From the IMG/VR virus record IMGVR_UViG_3300023174_000033, positions 62,001 to 126,000 of that record: 64,000 nt of DNA. One strand, given 5' to 3'. Positions 1 through 10,003 of this stretch are shown here, piece after piece (the stretch's first letter is position 1; each line of letters starts with the position of its first letter). Source of the DNA: a virus. Below the pieces are notes generated by a model. The model saw only the letters and a program-made list of their open reading frames with translations, was not told the origin of the DNA and did no database searches. Made by a program: the position numbers and the translations under genes.

Positions 1-2311
1 ATTCAATATCAGTGTCGACGATGTTGTGGTAATAGTTGTAGAAGGCAGAATTATCATTATCAATATAATTGAATTCCGATAAATATATGTAAGTATTACT
101 GTAGTCAACTGGCTTTTCGGGTATAGACAGAATTTTACAACGCTTTACCACCGATCCAGCTTGAAATTGGGGTATACCAGAATTCGGATAAGATCTTTTA
201 TCGATGAAAGAATTCTCAAGACTACCAGCAAACGGGTTAGGTGTCCAATCACCAACGAACCAAAGATTTCTAATCACAGAGGCAGTTCCAACTCCACAAT
301 CTTTCATAATTTTATTACAAGAACCTATTTTCAGATTTTCAATTCTTATATTATCTAGTTTATTACTCGAAGAAGTGTAAACTTGGAAAGCCTCATCACA
401 AGAAATAGCCTCAATATCCTTATACCAACCACTTATATTGATGCTATTTGCACCCCCAACAAATGTGCTTTTGAAAAAATGTCCTGTGATTGATCCCGCT
501 TTTATCTTTTGATAGGTCCCATCAAATTTACCACTAGACACAAAACAATCACCGCTAACATTACCTACTTGAATATTTTCAAAAAAATTATCTGAAGAAT
601 CAAAAGATCCCGAAGTAAATACGTCACCCAGACAGTCTCCAAGCGTTATATTTCTAAATTTTCTTCCAATTATTTGATCTCCGAAAAATGCCTGTCCTGC
701 AATATTTCCGGTCTTCACATCATAAACATCACAATTTAGTTCTTGGTCTGCTACAAAAAAGTTAATACCTAGGTTATTAATATTAATATTCCTGAAACTA
801 CCCTCAATATTTCCAGCACTTGAATGAAAACAATAATTTCCAACATTTCCACCATAAATGTTAGAAGCGGTACAGGAGGTAAAAGCTTGAGTGTCACAAA
901 AATCATAACAACTCTCAAATATTAAATTTTCAATCTTTCCATATAAGCTTTCTGCCTTTATACAATTTGTTACATTACCAATTATTATATTTTGAACACC
1001 GATCCCCAAGTAAACAGTCGATTCTAAAAACGAATTAAAAGTACCAAGAAATTTAGAATCTTTAATTGTTGCTGTGGTGGTATCTGCCACAAAACAATTA
1101 GTATTCAATGTATTTATGTCACTGAACGTACCTATAATTGTGAGTGAGTTGAATATGGATAAGCTATCCACATTGATATTTTCAAAGACTCCAAGGATTG
1201 TACTCGGGCAATTTAAAACTGTACTACTACTAGATTGTAAAACTGTCAAATCTTGAATTTGCCCCGAAAAATAATTTACGGACAGTACTGATGAAGTTAT
1301 GTTTTTAAGGTTTATATTTTTTAAAGTTCCACTCATAGTATAAATTGAATAGAAAACATTTTCAGCTCCATCAACTTGAATATTTTCAAAGTATCCATCA
1401 TTAAGTCCAGTAATACCAGGTTCAAAAATAGTACTAACATTCTTGAATTTCATATTCTTAAACTTTCCAGTGATTATCCTTGATGAAAATATAGTTGTAT
1501 TGGAATTATTTATTTCGATGTTTTCGAAGGTTCCTATTAAACTAGCTATAGAGGAAAAAGAATCATAGGTCGATGTGGTTACTTCACCTATAAATATATT
1601 ACTAAAAGTTCCTGCAATTGTATTACCGCCGGTAAATAACGTATCGACACTTTTGGCACTAATGTTGGTGAATTTACCATCAATTGAAGTTTGAGCAAAA
1701 AAAGCATTCGCGCCATCTTCTATAATTATATTTGTATACTCACCCCTAATATCACTCCAAAAATTTGTTATATCGAATGTAATACCACCAAAAGCAACAT
1801 TTTTCCATCTAGGATAAGACTGATCAATTGCATAACAAGATCCGTCGCCTGGTAAATAAATGTTTTCCAATCCAAAATCAAAACCAGTACTATCTCTAAC
1901 AACTGGCCCACCTATGGTATTTCTCAAAACCGTGTGATATGGATTACTTGACAACCCGATGTAATCAGTGAACCCTACCGGAATTAATTCGCTTGTAGTG
2001 GTCGCAAAATCATATTCACCTGGCATAAGTAAAATAGAGTACCTGTTATCAACAGCTGGAGTGGATGTCCATAAGGAATTGATTATTCCATTTACATCCA
2101 AAAGACCTTGGGCGTTTTCGGTGGGTGTTCCAGTAGCACCCACGATATAATAATTATATCCACTATTTTTTAGGAAACTGAATGTTGGCCCAGGTAATTG
2201 GGATTCAATCCATTCAACGTTGCTTCCACTATATCCAAGTCCGAGGTTATCACTCCCAGTGTTACCTTGTATCTTAAATTGACCTTGTAAATCTATTAAA
2301 TCGTATCTCAT
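1..2311 (-). CDS. Beta-helix fibre/spike-like protein, third tandem paralog (3' end outside window)
   Basis: The frame is open from an ATG at 2311 to the left edge, so about 770 residues are visible and the C-terminus is missing. It is a clear paralog of the two genes upstream. It begins MRYDLIDLQGQFKIQG, has an early segment with LLMPGEYDF and a YIGLSSNPY turn, and then many degenerate repeats of about 20 residues of the type G-x-F-x-N-I-x-I. Such short repeats with regularly placed Gly, Phe/Tyr and Asn-Ile are typical of right-handed parallel beta-helices in phage tail spikes and fibres. It starts 5 nt after the stop of the preceding paralog, so the three are probably co-transcribed. No catalytic motif is recognised. 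A fibre, spike or other virion surface role is inferred from architecture only. Confidence 0.75.
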   Translation of the reverse strand, partial: MRYDLIDLQGQFKIQGNTGSDNLGLGYSGSNVEWIESQLPGPTFSFLKNSGYNYYIVGATGTPTENAQGLLDVNGIINSLWTSTPAVDNRYSILLMPGEYDFATTTSELIPVGFTDYIGLSSNPYHTVLRNTIGGPVVRDSTGFDFGLENIYLPGDGSCYAIDQSYPRWKNVAFGGITFDITNFWSDIRGEYTNIIIEDGANAFFAQTSIDGKFTNISAKSVDTLFTGGNTIAGTFSNIFIGEVTTSTYDSFSSIASLIGTFENIEINNSNTTIFSSRIITGKFKNMKFKNVSTIFEPGITGLNDGYFENIQVDGAENVFYSIYTMSGTLKNINLKNITSSVLSVNYFSGQIQDLTVLQSSSSTVLNCPSTILGVFENINVDSLSIFNSLTIIGTFSDINTLNTNCFVADTTTATIKDSKFLGTFNSFLESTVYLGIGVQNIIIGNVTNCIKAESLYGKIENLIFESCYDFCDTQAFTSCTASNIYGGNVGNYCFHSSAGNIEGSFRNININNLGINFFVADQELNCDVYDVKTGNIAGQAFFGDQIIGRKFRNITLGDCLGDVFTSGSFDSSDNFFENIQVGNVSGDCFVSSGKFDGTYQKIKAGSITGHFFKSTFVGGANSINISGWYKDIEAISCDEAFQVYTSSSNKLDNIRIENLKIGSCNKIMKDCGVGTASVIRNLWFVGDWTPNPFAGSLENSFIDKRSYPNSGIPQFQAGSVVKRCKILSIPEKPVDYSNTYIYLSEFNYIDNDNSAFYNYYHNIVDTDIE

Positions 2312-2316
2312 TGTAA

Positions 2317-4698
2317 TTAATATTTTGGTTCTGACCTGACTGCACTAGAAATAATGTTTTTATCCCCATCAATTAAATTTCTTATTTGTGGATCAATTGC
2401 CCGATTTGATATTAGAAAAGAGATTTTTGAGTTTATAAATGCGACAGTTGCAATACTATATTGACCAGCATCAGCAATAAATCTACATCTATCAATAATC
2501 GCATAATTGTTTATTAGTATAGCAGGTTGCGCAAGACCAGTTGCGTTAATATAAGAATCAGAAATTTTACCGACAAAAAGGGTTGGTATATATGAAGCAG
2601 CGTTTATATTTTTAAAAGTCGCGTTTATCGCAGCATTAAATATTGTAGTAGCAGTACCTAAATATAAATTTTCATATCTACCACTCAAATTTGATGCATT
2701 AAAATACTCTATTCCTACTTCTTCACTGTAGATATAAATGTTGCTATAGGTTCCAGATATACTAAATGCGGATGAAAAAGCTTGTGCTGGAAGTGTATTA
2801 CTACCCCTAATTGTGAAATTATCAACTACCATGTCCATATTACCCCCACTAATGAAAAAAGCAGAATTAATCTTATCCACCACAACATTTGATATTTCAC
2901 CGTAAAGATTTCCACTGGCGTTAAATATACCGCGAGTATCATTAGATTTTACGTTTTTTACTTTAATATTCACATCACCAAAAGTATTAGAAAAAGGAGA
3001 ATTTACATAATTTTCAAATTCTATGTTAAAGAAATCACCAGATAACAATGTCCCATTTACAACACCAAAAGCTCTATTTCCTACATCCTTTATTATTATA
3101 TCACTATAGGTTCCACCCATAGTGGCATCCCCGGACGTGAAAAAAGCGTTAGTAACGACATTTTCTACAAAAATATTTCTGTAAATTCCATCTAAATATC
3201 CACCCTCACTAATCGCCGCGACAGTGATTAAATTCTTACAATCCTTCACATTAATATCGTTGAAATTTCCATTCAAAGTGAAGGTTGATTTGAAAACATC
3301 CAAATTGCTGCATGTTCCAATATTGATATTTCTGAAATTTCCTGAAATTTCACTACCCATAATTATACCACCCGAAACTGATAATAAAGATTTACTAACA
3401 GAAAAATTATTTACATCGATTTGAACAATATTTCCAGAAATGACATTTGGTTCACTTGATGGTCCACCGACCTCATCTACCGATATATCATTGAATGATG
3501 ACACTATATTACCAGTACTGGAAAAAAAAATTTTGCCAGTATCAACATATCCAAAATCCATTTTGCTAAAATTTCCAAGAATGTCTCCGTTATCAGTGTA
3601 GAATACTGATGAAGCTGATTTTACATTTACTCTGCTATAAGTCCCTTTAATGCTACCACCATAATTTAAAAAAACATTTCCCGTGGTAGTACCAATAGTA
3701 ATATCATTCACAACCATATCCAAATCTTTGTCAAGGGATGTAGTGAATAGATCGGAGGAAGAATCTCCGATAGTTATGTTTTCTAATTCTCCAAAAATAT
3801 TACCAAAAATTGACACAAAACTACTACTCAACAGACTTCCTATAGATAAATTTTTGATTTTCACATTTATTTGTTGACCAAAAGATAAGAAACGGTTGCC
3901 ATTCCCTACGTCAAAATTTTCAATGGAACCACTGAATGTAGATCCAGAAAACATACCAAAGAAGTCTCCACCTTTGAAATTACTGAATGTTCCTGAAAAT
4001 AATCCACCACATCCTAAAACCCTACCAACATTATTTTCAAATTTAATATCATCACAAATCAAGTCCATATCGTAATTTGATGTCAGGAAATTTGCATTTT
4101 CCTTGACAGTGATTTTGTTGAACAGTCCATTTAAATAATCAAATGAATTTGTATCATTATTTGGATCATAAAAGCAAGGACTATTGACAATTATGTTTCC
4201 CCATCTCAAATAGGTTGAGGCACTACCAAGAACTCCCAAAGTTGTACCACCGGTCAGTCCAAGGTTATATAAACCACTATCCACCCCCTCATAGTACTGA
4301 ATAGTGTAGGGAGCACTTGAGGCTTTTAAAGTTACAGAACTAGCAGCTGGACCCACACCAACCAAATCAACATAAGATAAAGAAAGACCAAGTGGTTCTG
4401 AATCGAAATCATAAATACCTGGGTTTATTAATATTGCAGCTCTACTTGTAGCAGATATACCAGATAGTGTTGAAGCTGAAGCATAAGCATTTCTCAAACT
4501 TTGACCACTAGCAGTGGCTGAATAAGTGAACGAATTACAAAGTATATAATTAGTACCATATACATTGAATCCTTCTATATTAGGGGATGCGTCTAACCAA
4601 AAAAGGCCACCACCACTGAGTCCCATGAATTGATTTTCACCACCAGTGAGTCCGTTTATTTTAAAATCCCCAAGTATATTTATTTCATCAAACCTCAT
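2317..4698 (-). CDS. Beta-helix fibre/spike-like protein, second tandem paralog
   Basis: This 793-residue protein starts MRFDEINILGDFKING and shares its N-terminal module with the flanking paralogs. Residues about 1-35 carry the GG-rich leader ending in a Trp (GGGLFWLDA). Residues about 75-130 resemble the entry turn of pectate-lyase-like folds (ILINPGIYDF, then YVDLVGVGP). From about residue 140 to 760 there are dozens of G-x-F-x-N-I/F-x-I repeats, as expected for a long parallel beta-helix. It has no signal peptide or membrane segment. It lies 12 nt downstream of the first paralog and 5 nt upstream of the third. The likely role is a virion surface fibre or spike, and the substrate is unknown. 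The repeats make the family assignment general rather than specific. Confidence 0.75.
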   Translation of the reverse strand: MRFDEINILGDFKINGLTGGENQFMGLSGGGLFWLDASPNIEGFNVYGTNYILCNSFTYSATASGQSLRNAYASASTLSGISATSRAAILINPGIYDFDSEPLGLSLSYVDLVGVGPAASSVTLKASSAPYTIQYYEGVDSGLYNLGLTGGTTLGVLGSASTYLRWGNIIVNSPCFYDPNNDTNSFDYLNGLFNKITVKENANFLTSNYDMDLICDDIKFENNVGRVLGCGGLFSGTFSNFKGGDFFGMFSGSTFSGSIENFDVGNGNRFLSFGQQINVKIKNLSIGSLLSSSFVSIFGNIFGELENITIGDSSSDLFTTSLDKDLDMVVNDITIGTTTGNVFLNYGGSIKGTYSRVNVKSASSVFYTDNGDILGNFSKMDFGYVDTGKIFFSSTGNIVSSFNDISVDEVGGPSSEPNVISGNIVQIDVNNFSVSKSLLSVSGGIIMGSEISGNFRNINIGTCSNLDVFKSTFTLNGNFNDINVKDCKNLITVAAISEGGYLDGIYRNIFVENVVTNAFFTSGDATMGGTYSDIIIKDVGNRAFGVVNGTLLSGDFFNIEFENYVNSPFSNTFGDVNIKVKNVKSNDTRGIFNASGNLYGEISNVVVDKINSAFFISGGNMDMVVDNFTIRGSNTLPAQAFSSAFSISGTYSNIYIYSEEVGIEYFNASNLSGRYENLYLGTATTIFNAAINATFKNINAASYIPTLFVGKISDSYINATGLAQPAILINNYAIIDRCRFIADAGQYSIATVAFINSKISFLISNRAIDPQIRNLIDGDKNIISSAVRSEPKY

Positions 4699-4710
4699 AT
4701 CGTATTTATT

Positions 4711-7194
4711 TTACTTTGGTTGTGGTATTCCTATCACATTTATGCCGCCTGCACCTAAAATGGGTGTTATTCCTTGATTAGATGGAAATGACAATGGGTA
4801 GAGCTCGTTATAGGGAAGTGGAAATCCAATTCGGAGTCCACAATTTAGAATATGAACATTTTCTACATCAAAAGCATATATATTGAAAATATCACCATAA
4901 ACAAAATACGATGAGACAAAAGTTGGGATTTCTATGCTTCCATAATAATGAAAATCTGTATTTTCAATTAAGACGGGATATGTAAAATCAATCTCAAATG
5001 GTTCGTAATTGCTCTCAGAAATTTGGATATTGGGGTCGGACATGACACAATTGCTCATAACACCATTAAAAGGAACTCCAAATAGATTGTAATTTTTTAC
5101 GTTATCAAAAATAGTGCTATATGACATCGATGTAGCTTGGAAACTAGTATTCGACAAGGTGTTAGGAATGTATAAATCTTTGAATTTCCCAGAAATTTCA
5201 TTTGTTGTGGTAAATATATAATTCCAGTTATTTCCAATTCTTATATTACTAAATGTCCCACGTAAATTATCACTGGATGAAAAAATATTGTATCCACTAC
5301 CACTACCACAAATTATATCAGAAAATTCCCCATTTATATCGTAACCTTTGAACACATCATCCACCATCGAAGGATTGCAATATCCAAGTCTAATATTAGA
5401 AAATCTGCCCCTTAAAAAGTTACCAGCGGAAAAAACCGTACCGAACAACTCACCTTCTAAATATATCCTATCATAAGTTCCTTCAACATTATACTTGTTT
5501 GAGGTGAACGCTTTTGTGATAGTATTGGGACCACTCATATATGTTATGTTACTAGATGTGCAAATAACGTTTGAATCGGTGGAATTCATCAATTCGTTGG
5601 AATTAAATTGTAAATTATCTACAATACAAGATACGGTTTTACTAGCTACTAGAATTGAATAAGCAGTTAATTGTAAATTTTTGAAAGTTCCATAAATAAA
5701 ATCATTTGATGTAAAAAAACTACCAATCTGATCAGGTAAATTGGTATTTGATATATTTTCAAAAATTGCATCAATACCACCAGTACCTGGAAGGTAACTT
5801 GATGAAATAAAACATTGAGAGTTGTTCGCACAATTATTAAGTTCAATATTTTTAAAATTCCCAAGAATTTTACCATTTTGTGTTGTAAAACAATCAACTG
5901 ATACTGTGTTTATTTTTATATTTTCAAAATTTCCGGTTAAATTACCCCGTTGGACAACTGAAAATCCAGACAAAATTGATTCAATTTCAATATTTTTGAA
6001 ATTGCCAGATACAGTGCCAAAATTACCATTGTTTTTGAAAATAGAAGAAACGGTTCCGCCAGATAAATAAAAATTATTAATATTTACTCTAACATCATCA
6101 GAATTGAAAAGATCGAGGTTCCCCTCAAACTTGATTGAAACATTTGAAAAAGTTCCATATAAAGGGCGAAAAAAAGCTGTGAAAAATTGGTTTGGGTTAC
6201 CAATTTCAAAATTCATATTTTCCATATCAGCATTGAATGAAAAGGCGTTGAAAACGTAGTTGGAGTTTGGATTTTCAATTTTTACATTTTTCCAAACACC
6301 CTCGAGTCCCTTGGCCAAAAAGAAAATATTATTATTGGTTTTAATATCCAAATTTTCAAATGTTCCAGAAACAGTCCCATTTAAAACCGCAAATTGATAA
6401 TCTCCATTTAAAATCTTGAAATCGTATAAATTTATTTTACAATCGAAATCGGAGTTTAAAGCATGAAATAAAGTGTTGCCTCCAAGGTTTTCGAAAGTTA
6501 TGTTACTAAAAGTTCCTTGAATCATTCCGTTTGTCCCAGCGTTGAAACTTGCATAAGAAGTGCCTTCAAAATAAATATTCTCGAAAATAGCGTCTATTGA
6601 ATTCGTAGCGTTGCCAAAAGATCCTCCTGATAGAACTCTAATGTTTCTGAATTCTCCCCTTAAATCGGTTGATGCAAATGGCTGGTAGTTTACTATCAAA
6701 TTTTCACCGTAAACAAAATTTGACCCGGTATCAAAAACATTAAAATCTACAATAAAAAGATTTTTCAATTTGATTGAAGTTCCAGACAGAGTAATAATAC
6801 CAGAAATACTCGTTGATTTTTGATTTGAGCTTAATCCAACAATATCTATATAACTTTCACCGATTGTCATAGTTGGGATCTGGAAAAATCCAGGAGTCAG
6901 TAAAAATGTGTATCTATTTGTCTCAGACAAATTTAAAGTCGCGACTTCAGCAAGAAATGCATTGTAAGCATTTTGGAAGTTAATACCACTTGCACTTGAA
7001 TCACCACTGACAGATTCCACTATCCTGAAGTTCCCACCTATATTTTTTATAAGTGAATCAATCGCAGTTGGTGTGCTAGCAGTTACCCAAGAAACAATCC
7101 CATCTTTATATTGGATTAAATTCTTATTACCACCTTGAACACCTTGAATGGTCAATTTACCATCCAAATTTAAATCTATTTCATCATACCTCAT
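4711..7194 (-). CDS. Beta-helix fibre/spike-like protein, first tandem paralog
   Basis: This 827-residue protein is the first and longest complete member of the tandem set. It opens with MRYDEIDLNLDGKLTIQG, followed by GGNKNLIQYKDGIVSWV, matching the leader of the two downstream paralogs. A segment near residues 95-130 (FLLTPGFFQI, then YIDIVGLSSN) resembles the cap of a beta-helix, and the body consists of G-x-F-x-N-I-x-I repeats. The last 90 residues differ from the paralogs and end GINVIGIPQPK, so the C-terminal tip may be the variable, receptor-facing part. The upstream region contains AATATATA, a motif seen before several virion genes here. The fibre or spike role is inferred from fold-like repeats. 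Confidence 0.75.
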   Translation of the reverse strand: MRYDEIDLNLDGKLTIQGVQGGNKNLIQYKDGIVSWVTASTPTAIDSLIKNIGGNFRIVESVSGDSSASGINFQNAYNAFLAEVATLNLSETNRYTFLLTPGFFQIPTMTIGESYIDIVGLSSNQKSTSISGIITLSGTSIKLKNLFIVDFNVFDTGSNFVYGENLIVNYQPFASTDLRGEFRNIRVLSGGSFGNATNSIDAIFENIYFEGTSYASFNAGTNGMIQGTFSNITFENLGGNTLFHALNSDFDCKINLYDFKILNGDYQFAVLNGTVSGTFENLDIKTNNNIFFLAKGLEGVWKNVKIENPNSNYVFNAFSFNADMENMNFEIGNPNQFFTAFFRPLYGTFSNVSIKFEGNLDLFNSDDVRVNINNFYLSGGTVSSIFKNNGNFGTVSGNFKNIEIESILSGFSVVQRGNLTGNFENIKINTVSVDCFTTQNGKILGNFKNIELNNCANNSQCFISSSYLPGTGGIDAIFENISNTNLPDQIGSFFTSNDFIYGTFKNLQLTAYSILVASKTVSCIVDNLQFNSNELMNSTDSNVICTSSNITYMSGPNTITKAFTSNKYNVEGTYDRIYLEGELFGTVFSAGNFLRGRFSNIRLGYCNPSMVDDVFKGYDINGEFSDIICGSGSGYNIFSSSDNLRGTFSNIRIGNNWNYIFTTTNEISGKFKDLYIPNTLSNTSFQATSMSYSTIFDNVKNYNLFGVPFNGVMSNCVMSDPNIQISESNYEPFEIDFTYPVLIENTDFHYYGSIEIPTFVSSYFVYGDIFNIYAFDVENVHILNCGLRIGFPLPYNELYPLSFPSNQGITPILGAGGINVIGIPQPK

Positions 7195-7234
7195 TTAAAT
7201 TAGATAAATTCCAATTTTAAGGTATATATTAAAT

Positions 7235-8158
7235 CTAGGTAATGCTGAAGTCTTTCAGGTATTTTCTCACAGCAATATCTTTTTGTTTACATTCCAATTC
7301 AATATCAAGTTCAAATCCACAGGAATCAAATGATTCGTATAAAAAATCCGCATGTGCTGATAAAATAACTTTATCATCTTCATGTAATTTTCTAGATGAA
7401 GAATGGTGACAGAGTGGTTTAGTTTTCCAAGTAGATAGACCAAGTTTCAAAGTGTCCTCCCAAGACATATTATCAGGATGACAACTATAATGTAAACTAT
7501 CAACGACTATGGGTATTCCAATTTTAGAATGGACTAGATCATATAACATCTTAACAGAATATTGAGAAGGTTTATCATCATTCTCAATTGTTAACCTGCA
7601 TTTAGTGGACTCTTTCAGTCTATGAAAGTTATCACAAAACCTATTAGCCGCATCGGTGTGTGATGGGGTTGTGACGTTCAGATGAATATTTATTGGGTAA
7701 TAAGTAGATTGTTCCAATCCCATAAGATCCATAAGTTCAGCGTGCTTGTCGAGTTCATCAATAGTTTTTGATACTACATCTTCTTTCTCACTACCAAGAA
7801 CACAAAAATGTGATGGGTGAAAAGATAATCTCATAGAATTTTGTTTCGCGAAATCCCCACAATCTTTCAGTAAAGATTTTATTATTTCAAATTTTGGCAG
7901 ATCTTCAATTTTATAGAACCCCAAACAAGGTAGCATGTCACTAGACATTCTATATACATGGATATTATTATCTAAATTCCATTCAAGGATTTTTTTCAAG
8001 TCTTTTATATTCTGTATAGCAAGTTCTGACACATATCCCAAACCCTTTGATTCAAAGGTTTTTTTCACCATACCTCTATTAACGGATATAAAATCTTTTT
8101 TTTTCTTTCCGATATTCACAGAAAGGTTTATGCAACAATAACCAATATTTTTTTTCAT
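7235..8158 (-). CDS. uvsE: UV damage endonuclease (UvdE/UvsE family)
   Basis: This 307-residue protein is close to the usual UvdE length. It should nick DNA 5' of UV photoproducts using a metal-bound TIM barrel, starting alternative excision repair. Family signatures are visible: YRMSSDMLPCLG near residue 70, RLSFHPSHFCVLG near 115, the INIHLN segment near 158, the TIENDD motif near 190 and VVDSLHYSCH near 220, which together supply the His/Glu/Asp metal ligands. It follows the MazG-like gene on the same strand after a 179-nt gap. That gap has a TATCTTTG box just before the start, although no TTTG element lies 20 nt further upstream. Phage UvdE genes are known in large phages. The identification is strong. 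Confidence 0.9.
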   Translation of the reverse strand: MKKNIGYCCINLSVNIGKKKKDFISVNRGMVKKTFESKGLGYVSELAIQNIKDLKKILEWNLDNNIHVYRMSSDMLPCLGFYKIEDLPKFEIIKSLLKDCGDFAKQNSMRLSFHPSHFCVLGSEKEDVVSKTIDELDKHAELMDLMGLEQSTYYPINIHLNVTTPSHTDAANRFCDNFHRLKESTKCRLTIENDDKPSQYSVKMLYDLVHSKIGIPIVVDSLHYSCHPDNMSWEDTLKLGLSTWKTKPLCHHSSSRKLHEDDKVILSAHADFLYESFDSCGFELDIELECKQKDIAVRKYLKDFSIT

Positions 8159-8337
8159 TTATACACAAAGATACACACTTTTATTTAATAAATATGTTAA
8201 AGTTAAAAATATTTTAAATAAAGTGAAAGAAATTCAGAGAAGTTTGTGAAATAAAATCAGTTAATATGTCTAAACTCATTCAAAAAATGATGGAAAAGTT
8301 CATACTGGAAAATAAAATTGAATAATAATATAAATAT

Positions 8338-8889
8338 TTATTGTTCCAAAATAGTTCTTTCCAATTTTATATCTCTGTTCAAAGCTCTCTCTGAAGTGAA
8401 CTTATCCCCAAATCTAGCTCTCAATTTATTGATATTACTTTCTAATATTTTCTCAATGTCTATTTTATTCAATAAACAAAATACACACATAGTCTCAAAA
8501 ATATAATTTACATTTTTGGATAATTTTTCAATATCAATTTGTTTGTTGTAGAATAGTTTCTTTTTCAAATGGTCAAGAGCGGAACAAGATGATTTGATAG
8601 TTTGTAGAATAAGTGTTTCGTTTTTCAATTGAAAGAAATTATTATCATTAAGCTTTGGTATTTGTAATTGTAGATTTAATTCTCTATCCAAAAGAGCTAT
8701 ATACCAAAACACATCAGCAACTTCTTCTTTTTTATTCACCTCATCATTCCAATCCATCAATTCTTCAAGTTCCGTCAATATTCCAACAACTCCGTGTAGT
8801 AGATTTTCGGTTTGTTTTCCACAATGGAATTCAGTGGATAGTGTTTTTTCAGATAATTCTTTGTAATCAGACCAGTTCATTTTACTCAT
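8338..8889 (-). CDS. MazG-like nucleotide pyrophosphohydrolase
   Basis: This 183-residue all-alpha protein carries the MazG/dUTPase-type metal site. TELEELMDW (acidic residues about 40-43) lies before KKEEVADVFWYIALL (E55, E56, D59), matching the ExxE...ExxD pattern. Such enzymes hydrolyse NTPs or dNTPs to monophosphates. In phages they clean or reshape nucleotide pools, or lower (p)ppGpp-like signals. The C-terminal 110 residues are helical and not recognised. The start overlaps the stop of the upstream RlpA-like gene by 8 nt, so translation is probably coupled. A second ATG three codons in is an alternative start. The exact substrate cannot be told from sequence. Confidence 0.75.
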   Translation of the reverse strand: MSKMNWSDYKELSEKTLSTEFHCGKQTENLLHGVVGILTELEELMDWNDEVNKKEEVADVFWYIALLDRELNLQLQIPKLNDNNFFQLKNETLILQTIKSSCSALDHLKKKLFYNKQIDIEKLSKNVNYIFETMCVFCLLNKIDIEKILESNINKLRARFGDKFTSERALNRDIKLERTILEQ

Positions 8890-9337
8890 GTTTAATTAAT
8901 ACATTCCTTATATTTATTGTGCCAAAAGTGAAAAAGTCTATTTTATTCCTAAATCTTTTGTGCATACAGTCATGTACAGTATAAATTCCTTTCAACTTTT
9001 TTGGGTGCACTACTTCAATTTCACTACCAAATGGATATTTTTTTAACAAATCCCTCGATAACGACACTAGGTTTTTGGTTTTTTTAGAAAGAAATGTCCC
9101 ATCGGCAGTGTGGAATGGTGAGTTGTCACACTGTCCCTTTGTAGGATTGTAGTAACTAGCATTTACTTTTTTTAGGTAGATTGTATCATGTATGTAGATT
9201 GTATCATAAATGATTCTGTCTGGTTTGTGAATTCTAGGTACTAAATAAACTTCTTTGGTAGGACCAACAAACATACATATTAGAAATCCACAACACAAAC
9301 ATAAAAATGGGTAAAGGTTTTGCTTTAAAAACCACAT
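8882..9337 (-). CDS. Membrane-anchored RlpA/3D-domain (double-psi beta-barrel) protein
   Basis: This 151-residue protein has an N-terminal hydrophobic segment (residues about 8-27, LYPFLCLCCGFLICMFVG) that can act as an uncleaved anchor or signal peptide. A linker rich in Tyr, Ile and Asp follows. The C-terminal domain holds NASYYNPTKGQCDNSPFHTADG, quoted here only by its key residues: the early Tyr-Tyr pair, a Cys and the TADG turn. It continues with YPFGSEIEV and GIYTVHDCM, the layout of RlpA-like and 3D domains that bind or cleave peptidoglycan. A role in host envelope degradation or lysis is plausible. It heads the minus-strand group with the MazG-like gene, which it overlaps by 8 nt. Confidence 0.65.
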   Translation of the reverse strand: MWFLKQNLYPFLCLCCGFLICMFVGPTKEVYLVPRIHKPDRIIYDTIYIHDTIYLKKVNASYYNPTKGQCDNSPFHTADGTFLSKKTKNLVSLSRDLLKKYPFGSEIEVVHPKKLKGIYTVHDCMHKRFRNKIDFFTFGTINIRNVLIKHE

Positions 9338-9410
9338 AATTTACATTTATTTTTTTTTCAATCATAATATAGATTGATATTTATATTACGAGAAAAATAT
9401 ATATAGTTTT

Positions 9411-9995
9411 ATGGAACATTTAAAAGTCTTTAAATTTGGGGAATTTAGTATTAACGAAAACATCAAAGATGTGCCTGAAAAGTATGTTGAAAACGTATTG
9501 AGAAAACTCAAAAATAGGTTTGAAGAAATGTTCGCTTATGATGTTGTTGACCAAGGAAAAATAAAAAAATTCGGAGAAAAAAGTAAAGAAGGTGGTGAAA
9601 CTATTTCATTCAAAGATTTAAATTTAGAATTGCAAAGTATTGAACTATCAAAATATTCAAAACTTTATGACAATCTCAAAATTAAATTTTCCGATGAGCA
9701 GTTTTTATATGACTTGACCGTTACAATTGATTTAGCAGATGCAGCCAAAACTGAAGAAGGTGAGGAAGAAAAAGATTTTGAACCTGAAGATATTGAAACT
9801 TGTCAGATTAGATTTAAAAAATATGATACTGATAATTTTGATTTAAAAGGTGAACTCATAAAAACTGTTAAAGTGAAAGACGTTGATGAGGATTTATTAG
9901 TTGAATTGAAACTCAAATTAGATGAAGAATATGGTGGTGAAGAAGAGGAATTTGAGATTGAAGTTGAGGAAGGGGAGGAAGAGGAGCCAGAATAA
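9411..9995 (+). CDS. Acidic protein with capsid-targeting-like leader, function unknown
   Basis: The product has 194 residues and a very acidic C-terminal tail (residues about 175-194 are mostly Glu). No known family is recognised. The N-terminus, MEHLKVFKFGEFSINEN, resembles the T4 capsid-targeting leader of internal head proteins (MKTYQEFIAEA), and cleavage by a prohead protease after SINE would be possible. A second acidic stretch lies at residues about 110-130. The upstream sequence contains AAATATATATAG about 10 nt before the start. It is followed after 8 nt by an unknown gene and then a third gene with a similar leader. A head-packaged or scaffold-like role is inferred from the leader and acidity only. 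Confidence 0.5.
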   Translation: MEHLKVFKFGEFSINENIKDVPEKYVENVLRKLKNRFEEMFAYDVVDQGKIKKFGEKSKEGGETISFKDLNLELQSIELSKYSKLYDNLKIKFSDEQFLYDLTVTIDLADAAKTEEGEEEKDFEPEDIETCQIRFKKYDTDNFDLKGELIKTVKVKDVDEDLLVELKLKLDEEYGGEEEEFEIEVEEGEEEEPE

Positions 9996-10003
9996 ATAGT
10001 TCT

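Noticed and set aside
161-2150. Short plus-strand frames at the left edge
   Set aside because: They lie antisense to the long open minus-strand fibre frame and show no domain or start signal.
1-7194. Diversity-generating retroelement acting on the fibre paralogs
   Set aside because: No reverse transcriptase gene or near-identical template/variable repeat pair is visible in the window.
8265-8324. 19-codon plus-strand frame (MSKLIQKMMEKF...) in the gap after uvsE
   Set aside because: Too short, with no clear promoter or conserved feature, so I cannot separate it from chance.
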